A stretch of DNA of 64,000 bases, taken from the NCBI RefSeq assembly GCF_023898315.1, contig NC_064622.1, forward strand, positions 358,775,234 to 358,839,233, in the 5' to 3' direction. The notes under the pieces were generated by a model, which worked only from the letters and a program-made list of their open reading frames with translations, had not been told where the DNA came from and did no database searches. The translations under genes and the position numbers were made by a program. Each line of letters opens with the position of its first letter. Within the stretch, counting starts at the first letter, position 1. Of this stretch, positions 41,302 to 52,387 are shown in pieces. Source of the stretch: Schistocerca nitens. Taxonomy: Eukaryota > Arthropoda > Insecta > Orthoptera > Acrididae.

Positions 41302-41436
41302 GCCAAAAAACCAGTGTGGCAAAAGCAACAGAAGAAGGGCAAAAAAACGAATAAGAAGAGCTCCAGGGGCCAAAAAACTTCATCCAGAAGTACACCTGCC
41401 AAGAAGGTTGATGAAAAACCTCAGGCTCCATCCGAG
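41302..41436 (+). CDS. Sec63: Sec63 internal exon (Lys-rich linker)
   Basis: Forty-five codons reading AKKPVWQKQQKKGKKTNKKS and then RSTPAKKVDEKPQAPSE. The KKPVWQK start corresponds to the KKPWQ block that follows the charged insertion of Sec63 proteins, and the rest is the expected basic linker. It has an acceptor ending in GATAG after a T-rich tract and a GTAACC donor. Phase is 0 at both ends, continuous with the exons at 23720-23925 and 50162-50284. The linker is expected to be disordered. Without its neighbours this exon would be hard to call from composition alone. Confidence 0.9.
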
Positions 41437-41879
41437 GTAACCTTAAAAATATTTTCAAGTTTTTGCAGATAATTATCAATAGTCCATAAGATATTGGCCA
41501 AAAAGGAATTATTTAAATATAGGAAAATAAATGTTTCGGAAAAGTTGCAAGAGTTGTAACATAAATAAATTATTGAAGCAAGTAATGTTTGAGCTAATGG
41601 AGGCACCACACTAAGTTACTTGCTTTAAAGTACTTCACGCATTATAAAACGAATATGTAAATGTTTTAAACAGGTAAATGTTTTAAATGGCTGTTGTGGG
41701 TTGATTGAATTTCTCCATCATTATATCAATTGTACTTGGTTTTTATTATATATTTACCAGTGAAAATAATTAAAAAGAGTTTGCCTTTATTTGTTTGTTA
41801 ATTATACTCTTTATTATATTAGTACATTGATCACCCACAACATGGTGATCATAATGGCAGCAAAACTGAAGACAAAACA
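41437..41879 (+). other. Intron start after Sec63 exon at 41302-41436
   Basis: AT-rich intron following the GTAACC donor. No recognised element. Confidence 0.6.
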
Positions 41880-43450
41880 GATAAGCCTGAAATACTGTAT
41901 TTGGAATTCCGAAACTATTTCATTGCAAAATGCCAGATATTGACATAAGTGACCACAGAATAGGAAAGCAACAAAAACTGCTCAACAGGTGAAAGGCAGT
42001 TGGACCAGATGAAATACCTGGAGGTTTTGCAGAGATTATGCAAAAGAACTCGCTCCACATTTAGCAGAAGTGTATCGTGGGTCACTTGAGCAATGAAGGG
42101 TATCTAATAATTGGAAAATTTGCAGGTCACTCCTATTTTTTTAAAAAATGTCATCAGACAAATGTGAGTAATTACAGGCCTATACTGCTGACGTCAGTCT
42201 GTTGTAGAATTATTGAACATCATTTTGAAAATTGAAAATGTTCTCTGTAAAAATCCAAATGGATTCTGGAAACAGAGCTCTTGTGAAACTTGGCTCGTTC
42301 TGTTCAATTCTGAAATCCATAGTGCCTTAGACAGAGGTGCTCAGGGTGTGATGCCACATTCCTGGGTTTCCAAAGGGTTTTAGAGTGCAACAGGCAGTTT
42401 CCATATTTCTAGATTTCCAAAAAGCATTTGACAAGATGTCCCACTGAAGCCTGTTAAGAAAGGTATGAGCATATGGAATAGGTTCCCATAATGTGAGTGG
42501 CTTTGAAGACTTCTTAAGTAATAGAACCCAATACATTGTACTTGGCAGCGAGTATTTGTGAGAGACAAGGGTATCATCATGAGTGCCCCAGGGAAGTGTG
42601 ATACCACCACTATTATTTTCTTTCATACATAAATGATATGGCGGACAGGGTGGGCAGCAATCTGCAGCTGTTCATTGGTGCTGTGGTATTGGGGAGATGT
42701 CGTCGTTTCATGACTGTAGGAGGACACAAGATGTCCTACACAAAACTTGTAGTTGATGTGGTGAATGGCAGCTAATTCTAAATATAGAAAAATGTAACTT
42801 AATGCAGGTGGCTGGGGGGGGGGGGATAGGGTAATGTTCGAATACAGCGTTAGTAGTGTGCTGCTTGACACAGTCACGTCGTTTAAGTATCTGGGCATAA
42901 CATTGCAAAGCAATATGGAATGAGATGAACATGTAAGGATTATAGTAGGGAAGACAAAGGGTCAACTTCAGTTTATTGGGAGAATTTTAGGAAAGTGTGG
43001 TTCATGTGTAAAAACAGACTACATATAGGATACTAGTGCAACCTATTCGTGAGTACTGTTTGTTTGTTTGGGATCCACACCAGTTTGGATTAAAGGAAGA
43101 CATTAGAGCAATTCAGAGGCAAGCTATTAAATTTGTTACCCTTAGGTACGAAGAACTTGCATATATTATGGAGATGCTTCAGGAACTCAAATGGGAATCC
43201 CTGAAGGGAAGAAACCATTATTTTTAAGGAAAATTTTTGAGGAAATTCAGAGAACCAGCATTGGAAGTTGAATACAGAAAGATTCTAATGCCGCCAATAT
43301 ACATTTCGTATAAGGGTCATGAACATAAGATACAAGAAATTACAGTTTGTATGAGGCATGTAAACAGTCGTTTTTCCATCGTAGTGTTACAGTGCACCTT
43401 CTGCCATTCTGTACTGTAGTTTGTAGAGTATGTATGGCGATGCAGAGGTA
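41880..43450 (+). mobile_element. CR1-like LINE, copy 3, heavily degraded
   Basis: Traces in order: KAVGPDEIPGGFAEI (about 41990), NYRPILLTSVCCRIIEH (about 42172), a damaged GxPQG region (about 42585), LGITLQSNME (about 42890) and GRILGKCGSCVKTD (about 42980). It ends with REYCLFVWDPHQFGL (43036-43227), YISYKGHEHKIQEI (43237-43419) and GAGTATGTATGGCGATG. It is colinear with the open copy at 30416-31645 but with stops throughout. The catalytic FADD box is lost. Confidence 0.72.
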
Positions 43451-43459
43451 CTATACCAG

Positions 43460-44270
43460 TGATAAATATAGCACATGATGAGAAAATAATAAGTAGAGTG
43501 GAAACTTAAAAAATTTGAGATTTCCATATTTCTGAGAATTCAAAATGGAAAAGGCACATTTTGAACTCCTAAAACAGCTTAGTTGATCCACATTTGCTCT
43601 TCAAATCATTGCATATCCTTATGAGAGAAAACAGTAAGTTGCAATATTGTACATATTTTCATTCAATAACATCATATGGAATAATGTTCAGGGATAATTC
43701 ATTTTCAAGAAAGAAAATGTTCTTTGCTCAAAAACACATTGTAAGAATATTATGTGGTGCTCACACACTATCATCTTCTAGACATCTGTTTAAGAAGTCA
43801 GGCACTTTATCTGACACCTCACAGTCAGTTTGTTCCCTCATAAGTTTGTTGCAAAGAATCCACTGCAGTTCAAAAGGAACAGTGATTTACATTATTACAG
43901 TACCAGAAGAAAAATGACATTCAATGCTCTACATTAATGTTGTCTTTAACACACAAAAAATGGGTGTTTAATGCTTCCACCAAAATTTTTGTCACTTACG
44001 CAATGATAAGGGGGGGGGGGGGGGAGAAACTTTCTAATGAAGTTTCTCCCTGACAATTTGTTCTACTCCATAGAAGAAATCCTACTTTTGTAATGAGTTA
44101 GAAAGTGGTGGGTTATAACTGATAACAACTACTATAGAATAATAATAAACAATTGTAAATGGTCACTGGGTCGCCATATTCTCACGTGAATGTGTAGCAT
44201 ACTGTGAATGTAAAACGACTCATTTCACTATACTAGTGATCCATGGAACGTGAAACTAGCTAACTTGCCT
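43460..44270 (+). pseudogene. LINE ORF2 C-terminal fragment (same family as 50520-54780)
   Basis: The frame 43594-43917 reads SITSYGIMFRDNSFSRKKMF and AQKHIVRILCGAHTLSSSRH, typical of the region after the RT thumb in jockey-like LINEs. Later pieces resemble NSFYSIEEFL-type C-termini, and a SLY..VIHGT-like end lies near 44230. A G13 run at 44011-44023 marks one break. The related minus-strand LINE has AQKCAIRVICGVSSEHS at 51192-51404. Confidence 0.65.
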
Positions 44271-44571
44271 GATGTATTATTTGTTTATGTTCTTATTATG
44301 AGATATTTAATAATTTTTCTAATTTCAGTTTGTTTATGGAATGAAAATTTTTGCAGATCAATCTTTTGCTTTTGCTTGTACCAAAATTTGGTCTATTAAC
44401 AGGATACACTTGCATACCTGGTTCAATGTTCCAGTTCATTTGATGATTATGATTCTAGTGTAAAAGTCATTGTATCCATCATTTTGACAATCTCTCTGTG
44501 CATTCGTAAGAGGTAAAGGTGTAGTGCAATAATGAAAACAGTTTTTGACAAGACAATGTAATGGGATGGAT
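44271..44571. other. Intron spacer
   Basis: Nothing recognised beyond AT-rich sequence. Confidence 0.5.
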
Positions 44572-44936
44572 TTAAAAAATCTACTAACCAAGTGGCGGCA
44601 GAACACACACATTTAAAAAAAGTTGTTGTTATGCAAGCTTTTGGAGCCAGTGGCTCCTTTTCCAGCAGAAGGGTTGGAGGGGAAGGAAGAGGGTGAAGCA
44701 AAAGGACTGGCGAGGTGTAGGAAAAGGGCTAGATTTCAGAAAAGTCACCCTAAACTGCCGGTGAGGGGAGACTTACTGGATGGGATGACAAAAAAAAGAT
44801 TGGTTTTTGGGGACTGCACCGGACAAGATTTGAAAACCTGAGAGCTTAAAGGTGGAAGACAGGCTAATACGCAAAATGAGATCACTCCTAAAATATTGTG
44901 AACAAGTTAATAAGAGTGAAAAGCTAAGACACCAAC

Positions 44937-46354
44937 CATTTCCTAGATTGTCTAAAATCCGTGCCTGTCCGACTCACACCACACACCTTGCTAGTCAGCA
45001 GTGATACCACCTCCCTCGATACCAACATCCCCCACATACATGGTCTGTCTGGAGCTTATCATTTCCTCAGTCAGCGCCCAACTGATTCCAGACCTATGAC
45101 ATTCTTCCAGCTCACCTTAATCATTACAAGCAACTACTTCACCTTTGAGGGGCAGACATACAGACAGATTAGGGGTACGGCCATGGAAACCAGGATGGCT
45201 CCTTCCTATGCCAACCTTTTCATGGGTTGCCTGGAGGGGGCTTTCCTGGGATCCATACGTCTTCAGCCTTTAGTTTGGTTTAGGTACATTATCGACATCT
45301 TTGCCATATGGAATTATGGTGAGGCTGAACAGTTAAAATTCCTGGAATCTCTGATTACTTTCTCCCAATTAAATTTCTTATAGTCCTATTGTGCATCCCA
45401 TGTCACTTTCCTTGATGTTGATCTCTTGCTCACCGAAGGCCAGCTACACACTTTTGTCCACATTAAACCTACTAACAAACAAAAGTACTTCCATTTTGAC
45501 AGTTTCTGTCCTTTCCATGTCAGATGTACCCTTCCATAAAACCTTAGCATTCGAGGGAAACATATTTGTTGGGATGTAGACTCTTTTTGGCACCCTTTCC
45601 ATGTCAGATGTACCCTCCCATACATAAAACCTTAGAATTCGAGGGAAACATATTTGTTCGGATGCTGACTCTTTTTGGCAGGACACCACCATTCTCACCT
45701 TAGCCTTCACTGAATGTAATTACCTTACCAGCAGGGGCCATCACATCCAATCCTGGTATTGCTGATCCCTCCATAAAACAACTTCGGAGCACACCACTTG
45801 TCACTCAGTATTATCCTGGTTTGGAATGTATTAATCAGCTACTTCGAGAAGGTCATGCCTTCCTAAAATCGTATCCTGAAATGAGCTCCATTTTGCCCAC
45901 CTCATCTAGAATAGCTTTTCGTTGCCTTTCAAATCCCCGCAATGTCCTTGTCAGGCCCTATGTTCCTTCTGCACCCATCTCCCTACCCTATGGTTCCTAC
46001 CCCTGTGACCAACCCTTCTGTGAGACTTGCCCTGTGCACCCTCCTACCACCACCAATACCAGTCCTGTAACTGGAAAAAGGTATACTATCAAAGGGAGAG
46101 CCATCTGTCAAATGACACATCATTTACCAGCTGATATATAAACACTGTTTGGCCTTTTACATCGGCATGACTATCACTAAATTATCAGCCAGGATGAATG
46201 GGCATAGGCAGAGGGTGGATACTGGCGACCCACAATATCTTGTTGCAGAGCATGCTCTACAAAATGACAGTCATGACCTCGGTGCCTCTTTCACCACACG
46301 TGCTATCTGGATTCTTCCCTTGGACATCAGTTTCTCAGAATTCTGCAGGTAGGA
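44937..46354 (+). pseudogene. Penelope-like RT plus GIY-YIG endonuclease, broken
   Basis: The frame 44961-45383 reads HTLLVSSDTTSLDTNIPHIH (first catalytic Asp), YFTFEGQTYRQIRGTAMETR, APSYANLFMGCLEGAFL and PLVWFRYIIDIFAIW, where the second catalytic pair IDD has become IID. After stops, 45821-46141 reads CINQLLREGHAFLKS and later CPVHPP and GKRYTIKGRAICQMTHHL. 46149-46352 reads YIGMTITKLSARMNGHRQRV, the GIY-YIG core (YIG present). Lesions: a stop at 45383, duplicated segments at about 45510-45660, and shifts near 45790 and 46140. Confidence 0.82.
45500..45670 (+). repeat. Short tandem duplication inside the Penelope-like linker
   Basis: CATGTCAGATGTACCCT, followed by ATAAAACCTTAG and ATTCGAGGGAAACATATTTG, occurs twice in succession (about 45518-45570 and 45600-45655). 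The unit is about 80 bp. It breaks the frame and is absent from copy 1. Confidence 0.75.
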
Positions 46355-46897
46355 AGTAGCGCTACATGTCCTTGGTTCTCGCTAACTGCTGGACCTAAAT
46401 TTACATTAATTACTTCCATCTCACCATTTCTTCACAATAACTACTCCTTTCTGCACTCCTTTATAGTTTTCTACATATTTCATTTTCTGACCTGTCTCCT
46501 TTTTTGCCATCCCCCTCCCACCTCTTTTACATACAATGCACTGAGCTTTTCACTCTTATTAACTTCCGCATGATGTTTTAGCAGTAATCTCTGTCTTGTG
46601 TATTACCCTGTCTTCTGCCTTTAAGCTCTCAGGTTTTTAAATCTCATCTGTTGTAGTCCCCAACGATCAGTCTTCCCATCTCATCCCATCCAGTAAATCT
46701 CTCCTCACCCACAGTTCTTGGTGACTTTTCCGAAGTCTACCTCTTTTCCTAGATCTCTCCAGTCCTTTACCTTCACCCCTCTTCTTTTCCCTTCAACCCT
46801 TCTGCTGGAAGATGGAGTCACTGGCTCCAATAGCTTGCATAATTATAGCGTTTTTTTTATGTGTGTGTTCAGTTGCCGCTTGGTGAGTAGATCTTTT

Positions 46898-47086
46898 ATA
46901 TATACAATTATGAGACATATGATGTGGCAGAAAATGAACTAGAAGTGTATGTAGTATTGAGTTTCCACTCAGTGCCTTGTAATAAGTTATCTCATAGCCA
47001 TTGATGAGCTGTGTTACAGGAGGTTAGGTTTATTTAAAAGTGCTTTTCTTCCTGGCTTCATTTTGCTAGGTATTTTTCTTTTACCG

Positions 47087-47090
<4 letters not shown>
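46898..47090. other. Intron spacer
   Basis: Nothing recognised. Confidence 0.5.

Positions 47091-47176
<86 letters not shown>
47091..47176 (+). repeat. (CT)20(GT)23 compound microsatellite
   Basis: About 40 bp of CT repeats, then about 46 bp of GT repeats without interruption. Confidence 0.97.
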
Positions 47177-47178
<2 letters not shown>

Positions 47179-47184
47179 CTTTTG

Positions 47185-47517
47185 CCACATCACACATGAT
47201 GTTTAAATTTAGAGCTTTCCTGCTACTAACCTTATTTACAATTAATTTCCCATACGCTGATAAATATGCCCAACAAAATTACATCATGCTAACACACATA
47301 GGTCAGGAGATATGATGTCATAAACACCGATATGCATGAAAACCTTCCACATCATGCATGACATTTATATTTATTACTTTTTTGCTCCCAACTATACTTG
47401 CAACATAATTTGCAGACAGTATCCATGTATGCTGCTGACTGTACCTACACAAATATATCATTGCATGTCACATAGTTCGAAAGATATGACATCGTAAACA
47501 CAGAGTTGCATGAAGTT
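47185..47517 (+). repeat. Diverged tandem dimer, unit about 165 bp
   Basis: Two successive units each begin CACATCA(C/T)...CATGA and end with a phrase such as AGATATGATGTCATAAACAC (47312-47331) or AGATATGACATCGTAAACAC (47480-47500), followed by GCATGAA. The similarity is partial in the middle of the unit. It resembles a short piece of dispersed satellite. Confidence 0.62.
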
Positions 47518-48461
47518 TTAATACATTTATTCTTTACTAATACCTACAGTCAAGTCAACTTAAGGAAATCCCTGACACCTGGCAGTGCTTGTGACACTTT
47601 TCAACTGCGAAGCGCAGGCGGCTGCAGGTGAAAACAATTGCAGCCTATAGAGCTATGAAGAGACGTTGGCATAGAGATCTTTACAAAATTGCATTGTACA
47701 CACACAAAGCAACTGCACCAAGTGTACAGAAACTGTCTGGGATACCGTACATACATTTGTTCAGTATGTAAACTTCTTTGTGTGACTTTCATGATTTCAA
47801 AGGCATTTTCATGAATACCTGGAAATAAAGATTTTTCACTGTTACTCTACAGATACAGTTCATTTTTTATTTTCATTTCTAATTGAAAGTTGGCAAAATG
47901 AAAACCTGGGCAGTGTCGGGTTTGTCAACCAGTAGTAAATAATAAAACTGTTTTACTCTGGAGACAAGCAAAATAGGACCTATATTGCCAATTTCTCATC
48001 TTTGTTAACATCTGTTTTATATAAACATACTCTACAGTGCTTATATGGTCACTCATAGTAGCCAGAAAGGAATACAGACAACATTGTGTGTTACATGTTT
48101 TGTATGTTCACATTCGCCTTCTCGCCGCACCTCACAATTTCACATGCTGTATAAAGGTCATTGGTTGTTGTCTTTCATACACTTTGTATTTATTTTCAAC
48201 AATGTCTTACAGTTCTGTACTAAAAAATAGAAAAGGGCTAACTGAAAATTCATTTTCTCAGCAGCTGAAACAAATAAACTTTTGTTTGACAGACAAGAAC
48301 GATTGTGTTTTGTGAAATGAGAGGACGTTAGGAACTTATTTCTTTTGATGACAAAACACAAAATGATAGTATCTAGTGTCAGCACTATAACAGAACTATA
48401 AATAATACAGAAGATGAAACTTGACTGTATTTTGAATTATGCCAAACCAAGGCTGGTGTGG
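47518..48461. other. Intron sequence, no element recognised
   Basis: Moderately AT-rich, no domain or repeat family recognised. Confidence 0.5.
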
Positions 48462-48529
48462 GAAGTAGTAGTAGTAGTAGTAGTAGTAGTACTTGTTGTT
48501 GTTGTTGGTGGTGGTGGTGGTGGTGGTGT
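48462..48529 (+). repeat. Compound trinucleotide microsatellite (AGT)n(GTT)n(GGT)n
   Basis: Three consecutive triplet repeats of 7-9, 4-5 and 7 units, changing one base at a time. Confidence 0.95.
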
Positions 48530-48599
48530 CCACTTCTGGCCACCCATGGGTGTAAATTTGTAAGTTTTATACAGAAGTCAAGGCCTGCTAGCAAACATC

Positions 48600-48840
48600 A
48601 TGCGTCTTGTTGAATTCATTACTAAATTGGCACTTGCTTTGGTGAACAAAGGTTGAATCAAATTCTACTCAAATTAGATCACCTGTAAACAGACTCAGGG
48701 AAAGACATTTCCCTAAATTGGATCTGGCTACAAAATTGTCTCGGAGCAGAAATAAAGCTTGCGCAGGCAAGATCTGTGAAAGTGGCAAGAAAAGATACCA
48801 GGTACTATTGTCAAGAATGCGATGTAGGACTTTGTTTTTC
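48600..48840 (+). pseudogene. piggyBac-like transposase C-terminal remnant
   Basis: One frame reads SPVNRLRERHFPKLD and NKACAGKICESGKKRYQ; after a +1 shift it reads YYCQECDVGLCFSKCLKIF. The C..C..SGKK-Y-CxxC-VxLC-xxCF arrangement is the Cys-rich C-terminal finger of piggyBac transposases. It is unrelated in detail to the finger at 34499-34846, so it comes from another piggyBac lineage. No terminal repeats were identified. Confidence 0.75.
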
Positions 48841-50161
48841 AAAATGCCTAAAAATTTTTGTTGTCGAGAAAAATGTAACTAAGTAATTTTCAATTCTTTT
48901 TTAATTAAGTTTTTATACAGTTTTTGATTTTAGAACCAACAACTTCTAATCCTATCTCCATTTACGAAACAAAAGACAAAAACATTTTTCAGTTTTTGTG
49001 AGAACAACACATTTTCATTTCAGTCTTAAGAAATCATCACTGATGTAAGTCTATTTCTTCACGGTATTACATAGAGTAGAGACCCCTCTTGCAGGCGCTA
49101 TAAACTGACTTAGGTCCTGTGCAGTAGAACCTGATACACAACATTTAGAAAAACTGCGAAACAGCACAGTGTCAGCCTGTTGAATGACATCCTAGCTGCC
49201 CAGTCCTCAGAGTGTTAGTATGTAGTTTTATGGCAATCAATATCTTTAATCTTTCATTATCAATTTTTAATTTGGCGCTCTCTTCAAAAACCATACATTG
49301 AGTGCATGCTGTACATATTTAAAAACATTATGTGAATAGATCTTATGTGAGCAAGCCAAGACAATTATCATGGTGTCCCAAGGTGGATATTGTCTGAGAT
49401 TGATCAACATGGGTATTCAGCCAGTTGGCCAAAGTCAGGGGGAGGCTTAACTTAACTGGACGGAGATCCTTGTGTTATATAGTGAGCATCAGAGGATGGT
49501 GTTGAGAATAATTAATTCAGAATATACAATTGGCTTCTTAGTTCATCATAAAAGTTTTAAATTTTAGGGAATGGCTGACATAAATGCAATAGTATTATTT
49601 TACACGTCTGGAGATTGTTTGTGAGTAGGTAATAATGACTACCTCTGCTGAAAAATGTGTGTGTCAGAGGCAGAGAAAAAGGGGAGGGAGGGGGGGATCA
49701 GGATGTAAAATGTTTTTGTTAGGAAACTAAGACTTATGGACATTTTGTCATTAGGTAAACTTTTGGCATTGTGTAGTGATAAATTTCTTTGTATTTCCTT
49801 TATTGAAAATAATCTTCCCGTGCAATATTTTATTTATATATGTTACACAGTTGCAAATTCACTATACTTGGGGATAATGCACTAATTAGCATCTGGAGGT
49901 GAATGTTTGACTCTTTGAAATTTCTGTTAACATTGTTATGTGAGAACAAGTATGATTTAGAATTTTTGAAAGCATTGTCATTTGCCAACATCAAACTTGG
50001 CGGAGGTGTATGGTGTTTCTTCCTCCTCCAATTGACATTCTTTTCTGGAGCAACTACAGCTGCCCATTGAGGTTGGTCATTTTAACATACTGAAAGCATT
50101 CGCAGATCATATAAGTGTACCAAAAGATTTTTTGTGAAATTGGTTAATGTTCTTTTTGCAG
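48841..50161 (+). other. Intron tail before Sec63 exon 4 of the window
   Basis: Long AT-rich stretch without recognised element; a purine-rich GGGAGGGAGGGGGG run lies at 49680-49696. It ends in TTCTTTTTGCAG, the acceptor for the exon at 50162. Confidence 0.6.
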
Positions 50162-50164
50162 CAG
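50156..50164 (+). promoter_or_regulatory. NAGNAG tandem splice acceptor of Sec63
   Basis: TTTTGCAGCAG gives AG at 50160-50161 and again at 50163-50164. Use of the first keeps a leading Gln codon, use of the second omits it; the frame is preserved either way. Confidence 0.75.
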
Positions 50165-50284
50165 TCTCATGAGATACCTACAAAGAAGGTTGCTGCAGAG
50201 TCAGGAGATGAAAGTGATATGTCAGATGATGATGTGGAGCGGTCTGATGATGAAGAGAATGAACATAGTCAGGGAGACAAGAAG
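50162..50284 (+). CDS. Sec63: Sec63 internal exon (acidic segment)
   Basis: Forty-one codons reading QSHEIPTKKVAAESGDESDM, then SDDDVERSDDEENEHSQGDK. The dense run of Asp, Glu and Ser matches the acidic, phospho-acceptor-rich stretch of Sec63 that precedes its C-terminal beta-sandwich part. That C-terminal part, with the Trp-rich strands, is not in this window and must lie beyond 64000. The acceptor reads TTTTTGCAGCAG, which offers two AG sites 3 nt apart (next entry). The donor is GTATGG, a weak match to consensus. Phase is 0 at both ends. Confidence 0.88.
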
Positions 50285-50519
50285 GTATGGTAAATTGAGA
50301 ACTCCTGGATAGTACAGAAAGAAACTTCAACACTTCTCTGTTCATAATCAACATTTATTTTTATAATTGTAATTGTTAATGTTTCAATTTCTTGTATTTT
50401 CTAAGTTCCATAAAAGTATGAGTTAAAAAACTGAAACAGTGACCTACTTTTAGTTGTATATTTGACATATCTTCAGTTGAAAACTGCTTCAATTAAATTA
50501 GATTAACTTTCATTCCAAT
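50285..50519 (+). other. Intron start after the last Sec63 exon in the window
   Basis: AT-rich, follows GTATGG donor. No further Sec63 exon was found between here and 64000. Confidence 0.6.
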
Positions 50520-50824
50520 TGATCTGTAGTGAGGTGGTCCTCCAGGATGTAGAACATGTCAGAAAAACAATAATACAGGACAAATATTTACAATTAAAAC
50601 AAATAAGCTTATGTACTTCCCACAGGTCCCAAGTGGAATGATCGCCTTTCTTTTTATGAACACTATATCAAAGGATCATTTTACGACACTCATTTACTAA
50701 GATTGCATTAATGCACTGAATTTAAAATTTAAAAAAATGTTTTTTTATTTATAAGGTAATAAAACTACAATATTTATTTACAATGAACACATTACTGCAC
50801 AGAAATGGTGCAGAAGTTAATTGT

Positions 50825-50828
<4 letters not shown>

Positions 50829-50875
<47 letters not shown>
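50829..50875 (+). repeat. (AC)23 microsatellite
   Basis: Uninterrupted AC dinucleotide repeat of about 47 bp. Confidence 0.97.
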
Positions 50876-50877
<2 letters not shown>

Positions 50878-51191
50878 TCAATTGATTCTACTTAGAAATT
50901 CATCAATGGAATAGGAGGAGTTGGCCACCAATAAATCCTGTAGGCTTCTCTTAAACTGAATTTCATTGGTTGTTAAGCTTTTTATGGCTGCTGGCAAGTT
51001 ATTGAAAATGTGTGTTCATGAATAATGCACACCTTTTTGTACCGAAGTAAGTGACTTTAAATCCTTGTGAAGATTATTCTTATTTCTAGTATTGATTCCA
51101 TGAACTGAGCTGTTGGTTTGAAAAAGTTATATATTTTTAAAAAGAAATTTCATTAAGGAATTAATATATTGGGAAGCAGTAGTTAGTATCC

Positions 51192-51464
51192 CTAGTTCCA
51201 TGAACAGGCTTCTGCAGAATGTTCTGAGCTCACACCACATATAACTCTTATTGCACATTTTTGTGCCAGGAAAACTTTAGCTTGGCTTGATGAATTACCA
51301 AAAAAAAAAAAATAATCCCATATGACATTACTGAGTGAACGTAAGCATAGTATGCCAGCTTTTTCATTTTTATATCTCCTATGCCTGACAGAATTCAATT
51401 GCAAATAGATATTTGTTTAGACGCTTCAGCAGTTAAGTGGTGTGCTCCTCCCAGTTGAATTTAT
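51192..51464 (-). pseudogene. LINE C-terminal part left of the RTE insertion
   Basis: Continues the frame from 52399 after removing the RTE: LDNKFNWEEHT is recreated across the junction, then the helical segment QAKVFLAQKCAIRVICGV. An A-run (51300-51312) breaks it. Confidence 0.75.
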
Positions 51465-51475
51465 TATCAAGCTGT

Positions 51476-52387
51476 TGTTGTTGTGGTCTTCAGTCCTGAG
51501 ACTGTTTTGATGCAGCTCTCCATGCTACTCTATCCTGTGCAAGCTTCTTCATCTCCCAGTACCTACTGCAGCCTACATCCTTCTGAATCTGCTTAGTGTA
51601 TTCATCTCTTGGTCTCCCTCTACGATTTTTACCCTCCACACTGCCCTCCAGTACTAAACTGGTGACCCCTTGATGCCTCAGAACATGTCCTACCAACTGA
51701 TCCCTTAGCAGATGGCAGTCATAAGAGTCAAGGGGTATGAAAGGGAAGCAGTGGTTGGGATGGGAGTGAGACAGGGTTGTAGCCTCTCCCCGATGCTATT
51801 CAATCTGTATATTGAGCAAGCAATAAAGGCAACAAAGGAAAAGTTCGGAGTGGGTATTAAAACCCATGGGAAAGAAATAAAAACTTTGAGGTACGCCGAT
51901 GACATTGTAATTTTGTCAGAGACATCAAAGGACTTGGATGAGCAGTTGAACGGAATGGACAGTGTCTTGAAAGGAGGGTATAAGATGAACATCAACAAAA
52001 GCAAAACGAGGATAATGGAATGTAGTCGAATTCAATCGGGTGATGCTGCGGGAATTAGATTAGGAAATGAGACACTTAAAGTAGTAAAGGAGTTTTGCTA
52101 TTTGGGGAGCAAAATAACTGATGATGGTCGAAGTAGAGAGGATATAAAATGTAGACTGGCAATGGCAAGGAAAGCGTTTCTGAAGAAGAAAAATTTGTTA
52201 ACATCGAGTATAAATTTAAATGTCAGGAAGTCGTTTCTGAAAGTATTTGTATGGAGTGTAGCCATGTATGGGAGTGAAACCAGGACGATAAATAGTTTAG
52301 ACAAGAAGAGAATAGAAGGTTTCGAAATGTGGTGCTACAGAAGAATGCTGAAGATTAGATGGGTAGATCACATAACTAATGAGGAGG
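51476..52387. mobile_element. RTE copy 3, twin-primed (internally inverted) insertion
   Basis: Left part 51476-51711 is the element's 3' end on the minus strand (VGHVLRHQGVTSLVLEGSVE to the terminal GTTGTTGTTG). Right part 51712-52387 is an upstream part of the same element on the + strand (MAVIRVKGYEREAVV through to HITNEEV). The two parts are adjacent, non-overlapping portions of the family sequence; about 55 bp of the element is missing between them. An 11-bp duplication TATCAAGCTGT flanks the whole (51465-51475 and 52388-52398). This is the twin-priming signature. Confidence 0.93.
51490..51705 (-). pseudogene. RTE copy 3, C-terminal tail on the minus strand
   Basis: Reads LVGHVLRHQGVTSLVLEG, NRRGRPRDEYTKQIQKDVGC and WEMKKLAQDRVAWRAAS to the natural stop. 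It is open for 68 codons and nearly identical to copy 1. Confidence 0.9.

Larger units (their letters stand above)
44572..46897 (+). mobile_element. Penelope-like element copy 2 with inverted ends
   Basis: Left segment 44572-44935 is the reverse complement of the right segment 46545-46897 (about 350 bp; both include the GGAGCC-AGTGGCTCC block and the GAGAGCTTAAAGG / CCTTTAAGCTCTC block). Between them lie RT and GIY-YIG remnants on the + strand. The element is 5'-truncated near the DxTSLxTNIP motif, at almost the same place as copy 1, with an inverted 3' end attached. There is no insertion inside it. Confidence 0.78.
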
